Below, one piece after another: positions 15,799-25,028 of a stretch of 37,541 bases of DNA. This stretch comes from an uncultured Collinsella sp. GTDB lineage: Bacteria; Actinomycetota; Coriobacteriia; Coriobacteriales; Coriobacteriaceae. Location of the stretch: contig CAUDZT010000016.1 of NCBI GenBank assembly GCA_958453935.1, positions 1-37,541 of the forward strand, in the 5' to 3' direction. Positions within the stretch are counted from its first letter, which is position 1; each line of letters starts with the position of its first letter. The position numbers and the translations under genes were made by a program. A model generated the notes under the pieces. That model had not been told where the DNA came from. It worked only from the letters and a program-made list of their open reading frames with translations, and made no database searches.

Positions 15799-17100
15799 TT
15801 AAAGGTGGTCTTGGATGAGGTCGCAGATGGCTCGGGCGTCGTTGATGTTGATGGCTCGGGTCGCAAAGCCGGCGTCGAAGGCCTGACGCGCCAGGGCTTC
15901 GTTGCAGGCAAGGGCCAACGTGTGACCGTCGACCAGGTCGAGCGAGCTCTTGCCGCGCAGACGGTCGACACCGGAGCGCGCGACCACGATGTTGTCGAAG
16001 CCCTCGGTCTTGTAGCCCTCGATGATCACCACGTCGACATCGTTGTAGCGCGACAGCAGTTCGCGCGCAGGCATCTCGTCCTCCTCGCGCGTGTCGGCGT
16101 ACTCCGCCCAGCGCGTGGCGCAGATGAGGCCCACGTGTTTGGATCCGGCTTGGTGATGGCGCCAGGTGTCCTTAGCAGGCACATCGATATCAAAGCCGTG
16201 ATGCCCGTGATGCTTGAGCGAACCCACGCGCAGGCCGCGGCGGGTGAGCTCGGCGATAACCTTCTCGACGAGCGTGGTCTTGCCCGAGTTCTGGTAGCCG
16301 ATAAACGCGATCGCGGGAACGGCCGGAGTGGGAGCTGCGGGCGCGACGGCGACGGGTGCGCTCGTGGGCGCGTTACCGTCTGCGGCGGCAGCCTCAACAG
16401 CAGCGGCCTGACGCTCTGCACGATCCCACACGCCCGAGCGACCGCCCTCCTTGTGCAGCAGGCGCACGTCGACGATCTCCATGCCGCGATCGACGGCTTT
16501 GCACATGTCATAGATGGTCAGACACGCGGCACTCGCGCCGGTCAGGGCCTCCATCTCGATACCCGTCTTGCCCGTCACGCCGGCCGTAACCAGTACGTGA
16601 AAGCCAACCTGCCCGTCTGCGCGCGCCGGTGCCCAGCCCTCGGGCATGTCCTCGGCCGGCGTCCCCGCCGGAGCTATGGGTGCAATGTCGCACTTGCTCT
16701 TGGTAATGAGCAACGGATGGCACATGGGGATGATGTCGCTCGTGCGTTTGATGGCCATAATGCCCGCCACGCGCGCGCAGGCAAGCACGTCGCCCTTTTT
16801 GGCGCGGTCCTGCAGCACCATGGCCTGCGTCTCGGGGTGCATGAGGATGGTGCCCTCGGCGATGGCAATGCGATGGGTCTCGGCCTTATCGGACACGTCG
16901 ACCATGCGCACCTCGCCCTTGGCGTCCACGTGCGTCAGCTCGTCGCGACGGGCGTCACGGGCGGACTCGGCGACAGTGCTGGCGGACGGCTGCACGGACG
17001 CGTCGGCGCTGCCAGCATTCGCCGCAGCCGTGGCTTTGTGGGCAGACATCGCGGCCCTGCGAGCGGCCTTGGTGGCATCGGCGTACCTGCTCTTGGCCAT
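15799..17100 (-). CDS. MoaC-MobB fusion, molybdenum cofactor synthesis
   Basis: 433-residue fusion of two cofactor proteins. Residues 1-60 are an Ala-rich, poorly ordered leader. About 65-235 is MoaC, cyclic pyranopterin monophosphate synthase, with MVDVSDK, MCHPLLITK, GKTGIEMEALT and IYDMCKAVD matching its active-site segments. After an Ala/Pro linker, about 275-433 is MobB, the GTP-binding adaptor of guanine dinucleotide attachment, with a Walker A GYQNSGKTT. MoaC turns the MoaA product into cPMP, whereas MobB acts at the end of the pathway. The start at 17100 has GGAGG eight bases upstream and lies 4 bases after moaA, so the two form an operon. moaD, moaE, moeA and mobA are not in the window. 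Confidence 0.92.
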   Translation of the reverse strand: MAKSRYADATKAARRAAMSAHKATAAANAGSADASVQPSASTVAESARDARRDELTHVDAKGEVRMVDVSDKAETHRIAIAEGTILMHPETQAMVLQDRAKKGDVLACARVAGIMAIKRTSDIIPMCHPLLITKSKCDIAPIAPAGTPAEDMPEGWAPARADGQVGFHVLVTAGVTGKTGIEMEALTGASAACLTIYDMCKAVDRGMEIVDVRLLHKEGGRSGVWDRAERQAAAVEAAAADGNAPTSAPVAVAPAAPTPAVPAIAFIGYQNSGKTTLVEKVIAELTRRGLRVGSLKHHGHHGFDIDVPAKDTWRHHQAGSKHVGLICATRWAEYADTREEDEMPARELLSRYNDVDVVIIEGYKTEGFDNIVVARSGVDRLRGKSSLDLVDGHTLALACNEALARQAFDAGFATRAININDARAICDLIQDHL

Positions 17101-17104
17101 ATGA

Positions 17105-18160
17105 TCATCCTCCGATTTGGGACATAAATCGTTGCGTGCCCTCAATTATCGCGTGTTCCTGCGGTTTGTGGGCCACGGCATCGCGCCAAATCGAAAGTAC
17201 CTGCATATCATCACCACGGCGCAGCGCGTCACGCACCGAATACTCGGCATCGCTGAACAGACACGGACGCACGTTTCCATCGGCCGTCAGGCGCAGACGG
17301 TTGCAATTCGCGCAAAAATGATTGGACATGGCGCTGATAAAGCCGACCGTTCCCGCCGCACCCGGAAAGTGCCAGTAGCGCGCAGGGCCCGCGCCGGCAG
17401 GAGCGTCGTTGATGCCGAGCGGCTCGAGCTCGCCTAGGCCCACCGCGGCGGCCCCGGCATTGATGCGCGTCCGCAGCTCGTCGCTCGGCACGGTGTCGCT
17501 CGCGTCCCACAACTCGGGATTGAGCGCGGGCGCATGCGGGTCCACGGCGCAATGCGAGCTCGTGCGCTCGTCGCCAATGGGCATGTATTCGATAAAGCGC
17601 AGGTGGATGGGGCGGTCGAGCGTGAGCCGCGCGAGGGCCGCCACATCCTGGTTGAGCCGGCGCACCACAACACAGTTGACCTTAACGGGCTCAAAGCCCC
17701 AAGCCAGCGCCGCGTCGATGCCAGCCATGGTCTGCTCGAGCCGACCCAGGCGCGTGATCTTTCTAAAGAGCGTAGGATCGAGTGTGTCGAGCGAAATGTT
17801 GACGCGGTTAAGCCCGGCATCTTTGAGCTGCGGTGCCAGCTTGGGCAGCAGAGCGCCGTTGGTGGTAAGCGAGATGTCCTCGATCTGCGGAATCGCGCGG
17901 ATGTCGCGAATGAGCGGGATGATACGGCGGCTGACCAGCGGCTCGCCACCCGTCAGGCGCACGCGGCGAATGCCCTCCCCCGCCACCAAGCGCACAAAGC
18001 GGGCGATTTCCTCGGCACTGAGTAGCTCGTCGTGTGCACGGGGCGCCACGCCATCGGCCGGCATGCAGTAAATGCAGCGGAAATTGCACTTGTCGGTAAC
18101 GGCAATGCGCAGGTAGTTGATATCGCGGCCAAAGCCGTCATGTTGCACGCGCCCGACCAC
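17105..18160 (-). CDS. moaA: GTP 3',8-cyclase MoaA
   Basis: 351-residue radical SAM enzyme that starts molybdenum cofactor synthesis by cyclising GTP. The radical SAM cluster motif CxxxCxxC is at Cys25, Cys29 and Cys32 (CNFRCIYC). LTGGEPL follows near residue 70. The C-terminal second 4Fe-4S cluster uses CANC plus a Cys 13 residues on (RPCLF). The start is a GTG at 18160 with GGGGAGGG upstream. It is the first gene of the moaA / moaC-mobB operon. Length and both cluster sites are complete, so it should be functional. Confidence 0.96.
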   Translation of the reverse strand: MVGRVQHDGFGRDINYLRIAVTDKCNFRCIYCMPADGVAPRAHDELLSAEEIARFVRLVAGEGIRRVRLTGGEPLVSRRIIPLIRDIRAIPQIEDISLTTNGALLPKLAPQLKDAGLNRVNISLDTLDPTLFRKITRLGRLEQTMAGIDAALAWGFEPVKVNCVVVRRLNQDVAALARLTLDRPIHLRFIEYMPIGDERTSSHCAVDPHAPALNPELWDASDTVPSDELRTRINAGAAAVGLGELEPLGINDAPAGAGPARYWHFPGAAGTVGFISAMSNHFCANCNRLRLTADGNVRPCLFSDAEYSVRDALRRGDDMQVLSIWRDAVAHKPQEHAIIEGTQRFMSQIGG

Positions 18161-18290
18161 GCAGCCCTCCCCTCACGCTGACCTTTATTCTTCGGGGAAT
18201 ATAGTACCGCACGGGAAGAATGGGTCGACATGCGTACGACACGAAAGACCTTTGCGAGCAAGACCGGCTTCCCAAGCCCATCCTCAGCAC

Positions 18291-18355
18291 AGACCATCAC
18301 AACATTCGGTGCTTTTCCCGTTTTTGGCAAAAAACGTCGAATGTTGTGATGGTTT
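18291..18355. repeat. Family B inverted repeat, copy 2
   Basis: ACCATCACAACATTCG faces CGAATGTTGTGATGGT around a T/A-rich centre, 38 bases past the stop of the orphan gene at 18394. A matching copy (19531-19598) stands upstream of that gene. Confidence 0.85.
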
Positions 18356-18393
18356 GTCTGCCCACGGCACCCCGTAGAAGGACCAAAGCGCCC

Positions 18394-19431
18394 CTAAAGG
18401 TCGCCGTCCCAGTGCCGAATCACGAAATCTCGCAGGTCGTTCTGCCGCTTTTGGAATGCTTCGCTTCGGTCGCAATTGAGGCCCATAGCGAGCGCGATGG
18501 CGTTCATCGCCCGGTGCAATTGCAGCTGGTGGGCAAACTGAGTCCCGGTGAGGACGATCATCCTAAAGCCCAGCGCGCTCAGCACGGTCATACGCTCCGC
18601 ATCCGACGCGCTGCGCTGTTTATCAAGATGGTCCGAACCGTTGTATTCAATTCCCGTACCGCTCGCAGGCGCATATACGTCAATCTCGAAATACCCGGCC
18701 TTAGCGAGATACTTGAACTCGCTGGGAACATCGACCCGATGGTTGAGCTCGATCTTGGCGTATCCCAGCCCTCCCTGGGAACGTTTTGCTACGACCATGA
18801 TTGAGGTGGCCGTCTCCATGGGCGATCGCGCGCCATCGTGCACGCGTTTGAGCACGGCGGCCGCGCGTATGGCCCCCTGACGAGATCGGTTCTCATTGCA
18901 ATAAGCAATCAAATCGGCAACGGTATACCTCTGCCCCATCTCGATATAATCGCCTGTCGACAGATGATTCAAATGGTATCGGGCACAGATTTCGTAGCCA
19001 TATTCCAGCTGCTCGGGCTCGCTCGTCCACGAACCCGCTTGGACAAAGCACATGACCTCATCAACCACTAGAAGGCCCTCCGCCACCTCGATAAGATGGC
19101 CTGGGGGTACCGGCGCCCCAAACACGTGGCACCTAAATCCAGCCGGCGTCGAGCGCTCAAAATCGAAGTTAACGAGCGTATCGATATGATCGAGCTCTTC
19201 TCGTGGAATACCAAGCGAAACCAGATAGTCGGTAACGATCCCAACTGCCGTCGAAGCCCTCAGCCCCTTGGCATCGAGCCCCAATTTGGGCAGGCCCGCG
19301 GTCGGCTCCGCCTCGCTAGCAAGCGAGTCCTCATCGTATAGGCTGCTTGCTCGCGAGAGCAGCTCGGACGGGCGCGCCACGTTGTGGTACATCCAGGCAG
19401 TCTTATGGGACAGGACGATCGGCAGGTCCAT
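18394..19431 (-). CDS. Hypothetical protein with PD-(D/E)XK-like C-terminal region
   Basis: 345-residue protein not assigned to a named gene. The C-terminal third (about residues 235-310) reads E-x-D (YFEIDVYAP), then GIEYNGSDH, then a D-x-x-R helix and LGFRMIVLTG. This recalls the Vsr/DUF559-type endonuclease-like fold. The first two thirds have no motif I can name; the opening LPIVLSHKTAWMYHN recalls a paralogous family I associate with Collinsella. No signal peptide or membrane segment is seen. The start at 19431 has GGAGG four bases upstream. It stands alone between two family B repeats. A nuclease role is inference only. Confidence 0.7.
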   Translation of the reverse strand: MDLPIVLSHKTAWMYHNVARPSELLSRASSLYDEDSLASEAEPTAGLPKLGLDAKGLRASTAVGIVTDYLVSLGIPREELDHIDTLVNFDFERSTPAGFRCHVFGAPVPPGHLIEVAEGLLVVDEVMCFVQAGSWTSEPEQLEYGYEICARYHLNHLSTGDYIEMGQRYTVADLIAYCNENRSRQGAIRAAAVLKRVHDGARSPMETATSIMVVAKRSQGGLGYAKIELNHRVDVPSEFKYLAKAGYFEIDVYAPASGTGIEYNGSDHLDKQRSASDAERMTVLSALGFRMIVLTGTQFAHQLQLHRAMNAIALAMGLNCDRSEAFQKRQNDLRDFVIRHWDGDL

Positions 19432-19530
19432 GAGCCCTCCAATGGAGTCGGATAACCAACCTTATTCCCCTGCCCACGGGTCCGCACACCCGCGTGCGCA
19501 AGAAAGCGATTCCACCCGATCGAGTGGCAG

Positions 19531-19598
19531 AAAAACCATCACAACATTCGATGCTTTTCCCGATTTTGTCAAAAAACGTCGAATGTTGTGATGGTTTG
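19531..19598. repeat. Family B inverted repeat, copy 3
   Basis: AAACCATCACAACATTCGA (19533-19551) faces its exact complement at 19579-19597. On minus the stem is followed by five T, so it can serve as terminator of the ABC operon that ends at 19646. Confidence 0.85.
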
Positions 19599-19645
19599 AG
19601 GCGAGGTGAGAGGCACGGAGGGCCAAAGCATCGTGTTCGAACGGG

Positions 19646-21544
19646 TTAATCCAACTCTTTTAAGCCATGCGCCAGCTGCCAGTACTCGCCGTGCTGGGCG
19701 AGCAGCTCTTCGTGCGTGCCGCGCTCGATAATGCGGCCGTGTTCGAGGACCATGATGGCGTCGGCGTCGCGGACGGTGGACAGGCGGTGCGCGATCATAA
19801 ACGTGGTGCGTCCGCGCATGATGCGGTCCATACCGCGCTCGATGAGCTTTTCGGTACGCGTGTCGATGGAGCTCGTGGCCTCGTCCAAGATGAGCACCGG
19901 CGGGTCGGCAACGGCCACGCGCGCGATGGCGAGCAGCTGGCGCTGGCCCTGCGACAGGTTGGCGCCGTCGGCCGTGACCGGTGTGTCGTAGCCTCTAGGC
20001 AGGCGGCGGATAAACGAATCCGCGCAGGCAGCCTCGGCAGCGGCGCGCACTTCCTCGTCGGTCGCGTCGAGCTTGCCAAAGCGGATGTTCTGTGCGATGG
20101 TGCCGCTAAACAGGTGCGTGTCCTGCAGCACAATGCCGAGCGACCCGCGCAGGCTGGCCTTGGCAATGTGCTTGACGTCGATGCCGTCGTACGTGATCTC
20201 GCCGTCATCGACCTCGTAGAAGCGGTTGATGAGGTTGGTGATGGTCGTCTTACCGGCGCCTGTGGAGCCCACAAACGCGATCTTTTGCCCCGGCTTGGCA
20301 AACAGGTTGAGATCCGTGAGCACACGGGTGCCTGGCACGTAGGAAAAGTCCACGGCATGGAAGCGCACGTCGCCGGCAAGTGGGACCAAGCCGCACGTGA
20401 GCTCGGTGCCGTCGGCAGCCACCGCACGGCCCGACTCATCAACGGCAGCCACATCATGCAGGTGCCCGTACGCGCCCACGCCCTGGCCCTCGGGAATCTT
20501 CCATGCCCACGCGGCGCCGCCCGTCTGCACCAGCTCCACGCAGCCCTCGTCCACCTCGGGCTCAAGATCCATGGCGGCAAACAGGCGCTCGGCACCGGCC
20601 AGCGCGTTGAGCAAAAAGTTGCCCAGCTGCGTAAACTGGTTGATGGGCATGGCGGCCTGGCGTACAAAGACCAGGTAACTTGCAAGCGCGCCCACGTCGG
20701 CGAGCCCCTTGATGCAGAGCATGCCGCCCGCCACGGCGACGATGGCGTAGTTGGCATAGCCGATCACCACGGTCATGGGCACCATCGAGTTGGCGTAGGC
20801 CTGCGCGGCACCACCGGTGCGGCGCAGCTCTTGGTTGCGCGCGTCAAAACCAGCCACGTTGGCTTGCTCGTGATTAAAGACCTTGATGACCTTTTGACCC
20901 GAGACCATCTCTTCGATATATCCGTCCAGGTCGCCAAGCGATGCCTGCTGGGCGGCAAAGAAACGCTTAGAGCGCGTGCCCGAGTAGCGCGCATACAGTA
21001 CAATGGCCGCATCGCACACGAGCGTGATAATCGTGAGCTGCCAGTTGAGGATGATGAGCATGGCCGTGGTGCCGACCACCTGGATGATCGCCTGAATCAC
21101 GTTGGCAAAGCTGTTGTTGAGCGCCTCGGAGACGGTGTCGACGTCGTTGGTAAAGAAGCTCATGATGTCACCCGAGCGCGTGCTGTCGAAGTAGCTCAGC
21201 GGCAGCGTCTGAATGTGGGCAAACAGGTCGCGGCGGATATCGGACACCACGCGCTGGGCCGCGCGCACCATAATCTGCGAGTAGCCCAGAGCCGAGAGCA
21301 CGCCCGCGGCGTAGATGGCAGCGGTAAAGATAACCTGCTTAGCGAGCAGTTCCTCGCCGCCCGTTGCCAAACCGTTGACGATGGGGCGCACCATGTAGGT
21401 ACCGGCAAGGCTTGCGATGGCCGCAACAGAGGCAAGCACACCCACTGCGAGCAGCGAGAACTTGGCGTGACCCATGTAGGAGAGCAGGCGGCGCACCGAG
21501 CGCTTGAGGTCGGCAGGGCGTGCTTGGGCTGCGGTCTTAGGCAT
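19646..21544 (-). CDS. ABC exporter, catalytic half of a heterodimer
   Basis: 632-residue half-transporter: an N-terminal six-helix membrane domain, then a nucleotide-binding domain from about residue 395. It has Walker A GSTGAGKTT, an intact Walker B with catalytic Glu (ILDEATSSID) and the H-loop AHRLST. Its signature is LSQGQ instead of LSGGQ. That is the form reported for the TM288 side of heterodimeric exporters such as TM287/288. About 55 residues rich in Glu/Gly are inserted between the two domains (about 330-385). The start at 21544 has a GGGGG-type site upstream and overlaps the partner's stop by 8 bases; a longer open frame reaching 22216 only shadows the partner gene. Probably exports drugs or lipids. 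Confidence 0.9.
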   Translation of the reverse strand: MPKTAAQARPADLKRSVRRLLSYMGHAKFSLLAVGVLASVAAIASLAGTYMVRPIVNGLATGGEELLAKQVIFTAAIYAAGVLSALGYSQIMVRAAQRVVSDIRRDLFAHIQTLPLSYFDSTRSGDIMSFFTNDVDTVSEALNNSFANVIQAIIQVVGTTAMLIILNWQLTIITLVCDAAIVLYARYSGTRSKRFFAAQQASLGDLDGYIEEMVSGQKVIKVFNHEQANVAGFDARNQELRRTGGAAQAYANSMVPMTVVIGYANYAIVAVAGGMLCIKGLADVGALASYLVFVRQAAMPINQFTQLGNFLLNALAGAERLFAAMDLEPEVDEGCVELVQTGGAAWAWKIPEGQGVGAYGHLHDVAAVDESGRAVAADGTELTCGLVPLAGDVRFHAVDFSYVPGTRVLTDLNLFAKPGQKIAFVGSTGAGKTTITNLINRFYEVDDGEITYDGIDVKHIAKASLRGSLGIVLQDTHLFSGTIAQNIRFGKLDATDEEVRAAAEAACADSFIRRLPRGYDTPVTADGANLSQGQRQLLAIARVAVADPPVLILDEATSSIDTRTEKLIERGMDRIMRGRTTFMIAHRLSTVRDADAIMVLEHGRIIERGTHEELLAQHGEYWQLAHGLKELD

Positions 21545-23366
21545 GGCGCTCACCCCCTTCCAAGGGCGATCCGCTGGGAACGCAGGAAAACGGATCATTC
21601 GCGCAGCCATCGTCGCAGCCGTCGCCGGTGTCCGCGTTCCCCGCGAACTCCATCTGCGAGGCGTAAATCTCCTGGTATATGTTGTCGCCCACCAGCAGTT
21701 CCTCGTGCGTGCCCGCGCCGTGGACACAACCGTCGTCCAACACCACAATGCGATCGGCATCCATGACGCTCGCAATGCGCTGTGCGATGATGAGCACGGT
21801 CGTATTGGGAATCTGAGCGATGTGCTCGCGAATCTTAGCGTCGGTCGCCATGTCGACCGCGCTGGTGGAGTCATCAAAAATGAGCACGCGCGGATGCTTG
21901 AGCAGCGTGCGCGCAATGCACAGGCGCTGCTTCTGGCCACCCGAAACACCGGCGCCGCCTTGACCCAACTCGCCTTCCAGCCCGCCGATGCGATCAAGGA
22001 ACTCGTCCACGCACGCCGCGCGGCAAGCCGCGAGGAGCTCATCGTCCGACGCCTGCGGATTGCCCCACTGCAAGTTCTCGCGCACGGTGCCCGTGAACAG
22101 CACATTCTTTTGCAGCACAATGCCCACCGCGTCGCGCAAGGTCGCGAGGTCGTAGTCGCGCACGTCGTGTCCGCCCACAAGTACGGCGCCCTCGGTGGCG
22201 TCGTACAGGCGCGCAATCAGCTGCACAAGCGAGCTCTTGCCCGAGCCCGTGCCGCCGAGGATGCCCACCGTCGAGCCGCTCTCGATGCGAAGGTCGATAT
22301 GCTCGAGCACGTCCTCGGCTGCATCCGCGCGGTATTTAAAGGAAACGTCGCGAAACTCGATACTGCCGTCCACTGGCCCCGCAGTCGCAAGGTCCCCCGC
22401 AGGGTTGGCGATAAAGGGCTCCTCATCGAGCACCTCTGCGATACGGCCCACACTCGTGAGAGCGCGGGTGAGCAGCAAAAACACGTTGGAAATCATCATG
22501 AGCGAGTTCATGATCAGCAGCACATAGCTCATAAAGCCCGTGAGCGAGCCCACACCGAGCTCGCCGGCAAGAATCATGCGCCCGCCGATCCACAGAATGG
22601 AAAGCGCCGCCACGTACATCGACAGCTGAAACACTGGCAGGTTGAGCACGGCGTTGCCAAAGGTCTTCGTCGCCGTGCGCGCGAGCTCGGTATTGACGGC
22701 ATCGAACTTGGCCTCCTCGTGCTCGGCGCGCACGTACGCCTTGACGGCGCGCACGGCGGTGAGGTCCTCCTGCACCACACCGTTGAGATGGTCCATCGAG
22801 GTCTGCAGCTGGCGGTAGAGCGGACTGACGCGATAGGTGATAACGCCCAGCACGATCGCCAGCACCGGCAGGATGATCGCGAAAACGGTGGCGAGCGGAC
22901 GCGACAGCACCAGCGCATAGACCAAGCCGACGATGAGCGTCACGGGACCGCGCACCATGGGGCGAAAGCCATTGCCGATGGCGTTTTGAATCACGGTGAT
23001 GTCGGTGGTCATGCGAGTGACAAGCGAGCTGGCGTCGTAGTTGTCCAGATTGCCAAAAGCGAGCGTCTGGATCTTGCGATACTCGGCCTCGCGCAGGTTA
23101 GCGCCCAGCCCCGAGGCGACGCGAGCAGACGTGCGTGCATAGCCCAAGCCAAGTACCAGCGAACATGCGGCGCATACCAGCATATACGCGCCCTGCAACA
23201 GCATGTAGTTGATGTCGCCCGCGGGCACGCCCACGTCGATGATATTTGCCATGATGACCGGGATAAACAGCTCGAGCGCCGTCTCGGCCGTCACAAAGAA
23301 CACGCCGAGAATGGCATCGCGGCGGTATGCCCCCAGATAGGAAAACAGAATCTTGAGATTGCGCAC
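21537..23366 (-). CDS. ABC exporter, degenerate-site half of a heterodimer
   Basis: 609-residue half-transporter with six membrane helices and an ATP-binding domain (Walker A GGTGSGKSS, signature VSGGQ). Two catalytic residues are changed. The Walker B glutamate is Asp (IFDDSTSAVD) and the H-loop His is Gln (IIAQRIAS). This is the known pattern of the TM287/BmrC side of heterodimeric exporters, where one of two ATP sites does not hydrolyse. It pairs with the next gene, which has the complementary changes. The start is a GTG at 23366 with GGGGGA ten bases upstream; the ATG ten bases earlier is in another frame. It is the first gene of the operon, under a good promoter at 23408-23435. Confidence 0.9.
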   Translation of the reverse strand: MRNLKILFSYLGAYRRDAILGVFFVTAETALELFIPVIMANIIDVGVPAGDINYMLLQGAYMLVCAACSLVLGLGYARTSARVASGLGANLREAEYRKIQTLAFGNLDNYDASSLVTRMTTDITVIQNAIGNGFRPMVRGPVTLIVGLVYALVLSRPLATVFAIILPVLAIVLGVITYRVSPLYRQLQTSMDHLNGVVQEDLTAVRAVKAYVRAEHEEAKFDAVNTELARTATKTFGNAVLNLPVFQLSMYVAALSILWIGGRMILAGELGVGSLTGFMSYVLLIMNSLMMISNVFLLLTRALTSVGRIAEVLDEEPFIANPAGDLATAGPVDGSIEFRDVSFKYRADAAEDVLEHIDLRIESGSTVGILGGTGSGKSSLVQLIARLYDATEGAVLVGGHDVRDYDLATLRDAVGIVLQKNVLFTGTVRENLQWGNPQASDDELLAACRAACVDEFLDRIGGLEGELGQGGAGVSGGQKQRLCIARTLLKHPRVLIFDDSTSAVDMATDAKIREHIAQIPNTTVLIIAQRIASVMDADRIVVLDDGCVHGAGTHEELLVGDNIYQEIYASQMEFAGNADTGDGCDDGCANDPFSCVPSGSPLEGGERHA

Positions 23367-23407
23367 GCAGGTTCATCCCCCATCAAACGTTGTTCGCAAA
23401 CCCACGT

Positions 23408-23435
23408 ATTATGGCGCGCCGTGCGGCGGTGTCAA
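23408..23435 (-). promoter_or_regulatory. Promoter of the ABC exporter operon
   Basis: On minus, a perfect TTGACA (23430-23435) and CATAAT (23408-23413, 5 of 6) are 16 bases apart. The GC-rich spacer contains CCGCCG/CGGCG self-complementarity. The leader is about 35 bases. It points away from the MATE promoter about 120 bases off. Confidence 0.7.
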
Positions 23436-23554
23436 GTACTCCGAAATCGATTTCTGCAAGGCTAGTGCAGGCGCCATGCTCACAGGGCGCATGTCCGTAT
23501 TCAATTGGAAATGAACGCGTGCGTGACTTTTTCGCCCCGCCGCCAATACAAACC

Positions 23555-23585
23555 TTGACTCTACAATCGTTGTAGGGTTTTCACT
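23555..23585 (+). promoter_or_regulatory. MerR-type promoter/operator of the MATE gene
   Basis: TTGACT (23555-23560) is followed by a dyad whose half-sites ACTCTACAA (23558-23566) and TTGTAGGGT (23570-23578) flank TCG, with 8 of 9 pairs. With the 19-base spacer typical of MerR-controlled promoters, the -10 is TTCACT (23580-23585, weak). The TTGAC-dyad-GGTTT layout is that of known MerR-family targets. A MerR regulator is encoded by the second gene of this operon. Confidence 0.65.
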
Positions 23586-23625
23586 ACACTGGTACGTAAA
23601 CGACCCAAGCCAGAAAGCCCCGCCC

Positions 23626-24972
23626 ATGGAACATGACCTCACACGCGGCAATGTCCTCAAGACCATCGCGGTCTTTGCCCTGCCTTATATGCTCTCGTAC
23701 TTTTTGCAGATGCTCTACGGCATGGCCGACCTGTACATGATGGGACAGTTTAGCGGCGCCGCCGGCATCACCGCTGTGGGCAATGGCGCGCAGACGCTCT
23801 ATATCATTACCGTGACGCTCGTTGGCCTGGCCATGGGAACGACGGTTATCGTCGGCCACGCCGTGGGCTCGCGCCGGTTTGACCGCGCCGAGGCCGCCAT
23901 CGGCAACACCATTACGCTCTTTATGGGCGTCTCGGTGGTACTGGCCGCCACCTTGCTCGCGCTGTGCCCGCAGATTGTGGCGCTCATTGGCACGCCGGCC
24001 GAGGCGGTCGAAGGCACTGCCGCCTACCTGCGTATCTGCTTTGTCGGCATTCCGTTTATCGCCGCGTACAACATTCTTTCGGCCATCTTTCGCGGGCTGG
24101 GCGATTCACGCTCGCCCATGTACGTGATCGGCGTGGCGTGCATCATCAACATCGCGCTCGACTTTCTGTTTATCGGTCACATGGGGCTTGGCCCCGTGGG
24201 AGCCGCACTCGGCACAGTCATCGCGCAGACGGCGAGCGTGGCCCTCGCACTCGTGTGGCTCAAGAGCCGCCGCACGCATATCCACCTCAAGCGCAGCGAC
24301 CTGCGCCCCCAGCCCGAGGTGCTCGGCAGCATTCTTAAGATCGGCGTGCCTGTGGCCGTGCAGGACGGCTGCATCCAGGTGGCGTTTATGTTTATCACCG
24401 TCATCGCCAACCACCGAGGGCTCGTTGACGCCGCCGCCGTGGGCTTGGTCGAGAAGATGATCAGCTTTTTGTTTATCGTGCCGAGTTCCATGGGCGCGAC
24501 CGTCAGCGCACTCACGGCGCAAAACGCTGGCGCGGGCAAGGGTGACCGCGCACGTCAGGTGCTCAAGGATGCCATGACCATCTCGGTAGTATACGGCTGC
24601 CTGATCACGGTGCTGATGTGGCTGGTGACGCCGGCGTTTATTGGCTTTTTTGCCAAGGACGCCGCGGTGGTCGCGGCCGGCACCGGCTATATGCGCAGCT
24701 ACATTTTCGATGCAATCTTTGCCGGCATCCACATTTGCTTTAGCGGCTTTTTCGCTGCGTATGGCAAGAGCTACATCGGCTTTGCGCACAACGTGCTGGC
24801 CGTGGTACTCATTCGCGTGCCCGGTGCATGGTTGCTGTCGAACGCCTATTCCGACACGCTGTTTCCCATGGGCATCGCCTCGCCGTGCGGGTCGATTCTG
24901 TCGGAGGTCATTTGTGTTGTCGCGTTTACCGTGCTCAACCGGCGCGGGGCTTTTGACAAGTTGGTAGCGTAG
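23626..24972 (+). CDS. MATE-family multidrug efflux transporter
   Basis: 448-residue inner-membrane antiporter with 12 hydrophobic segments in two similar halves of about 225 residues. The opening MEHDLTRGNVLKTIAVFALP and the first-helix region MLYGMADLYMMGQF are typical of the MATE/MepA group. It should expel cationic drugs or metabolites using a Na+ or H+ gradient. The ribosome site is weak (AGAAAG, 11 bases before ATG). It is the first gene of a two-gene operon with a MerR regulator 56 bases downstream, preceded by a MerR-type promoter dyad. It is divergent from the ABC exporter pair, so two efflux systems share one control region. Confidence 0.92.
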   Translation: MEHDLTRGNVLKTIAVFALPYMLSYFLQMLYGMADLYMMGQFSGAAGITAVGNGAQTLYIITVTLVGLAMGTTVIVGHAVGSRRFDRAEAAIGNTITLFMGVSVVLAATLLALCPQIVALIGTPAEAVEGTAAYLRICFVGIPFIAAYNILSAIFRGLGDSRSPMYVIGVACIINIALDFLFIGHMGLGPVGAALGTVIAQTASVALALVWLKSRRTHIHLKRSDLRPQPEVLGSILKIGVPVAVQDGCIQVAFMFITVIANHRGLVDAAAVGLVEKMISFLFIVPSSMGATVSALTAQNAGAGKGDRARQVLKDAMTISVVYGCLITVLMWLVTPAFIGFFAKDAAVVAAGTGYMRSYIFDAIFAGIHICFSGFFAAYGKSYIGFAHNVLAVVLIRVPGAWLLSNAYSDTLFPMGIASPCGSILSEVICVVAFTVLNRRGAFDKLVA

Positions 24973-25028
24973 CGGAGCAACGCGAGCCTGGCGCCCCTCC
25001 CCTGTTTTTTACCGAAAGGAGCGGTCCC

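Noticed and set aside
21545..22216. Extension of the second ABC gene to an 856-residue protein
   Set aside because: The extra part is an out-of-frame reading of the first ABC gene's ATP-binding domain. The real start at 21544 has a ribosome site and the usual 8-base overlap.
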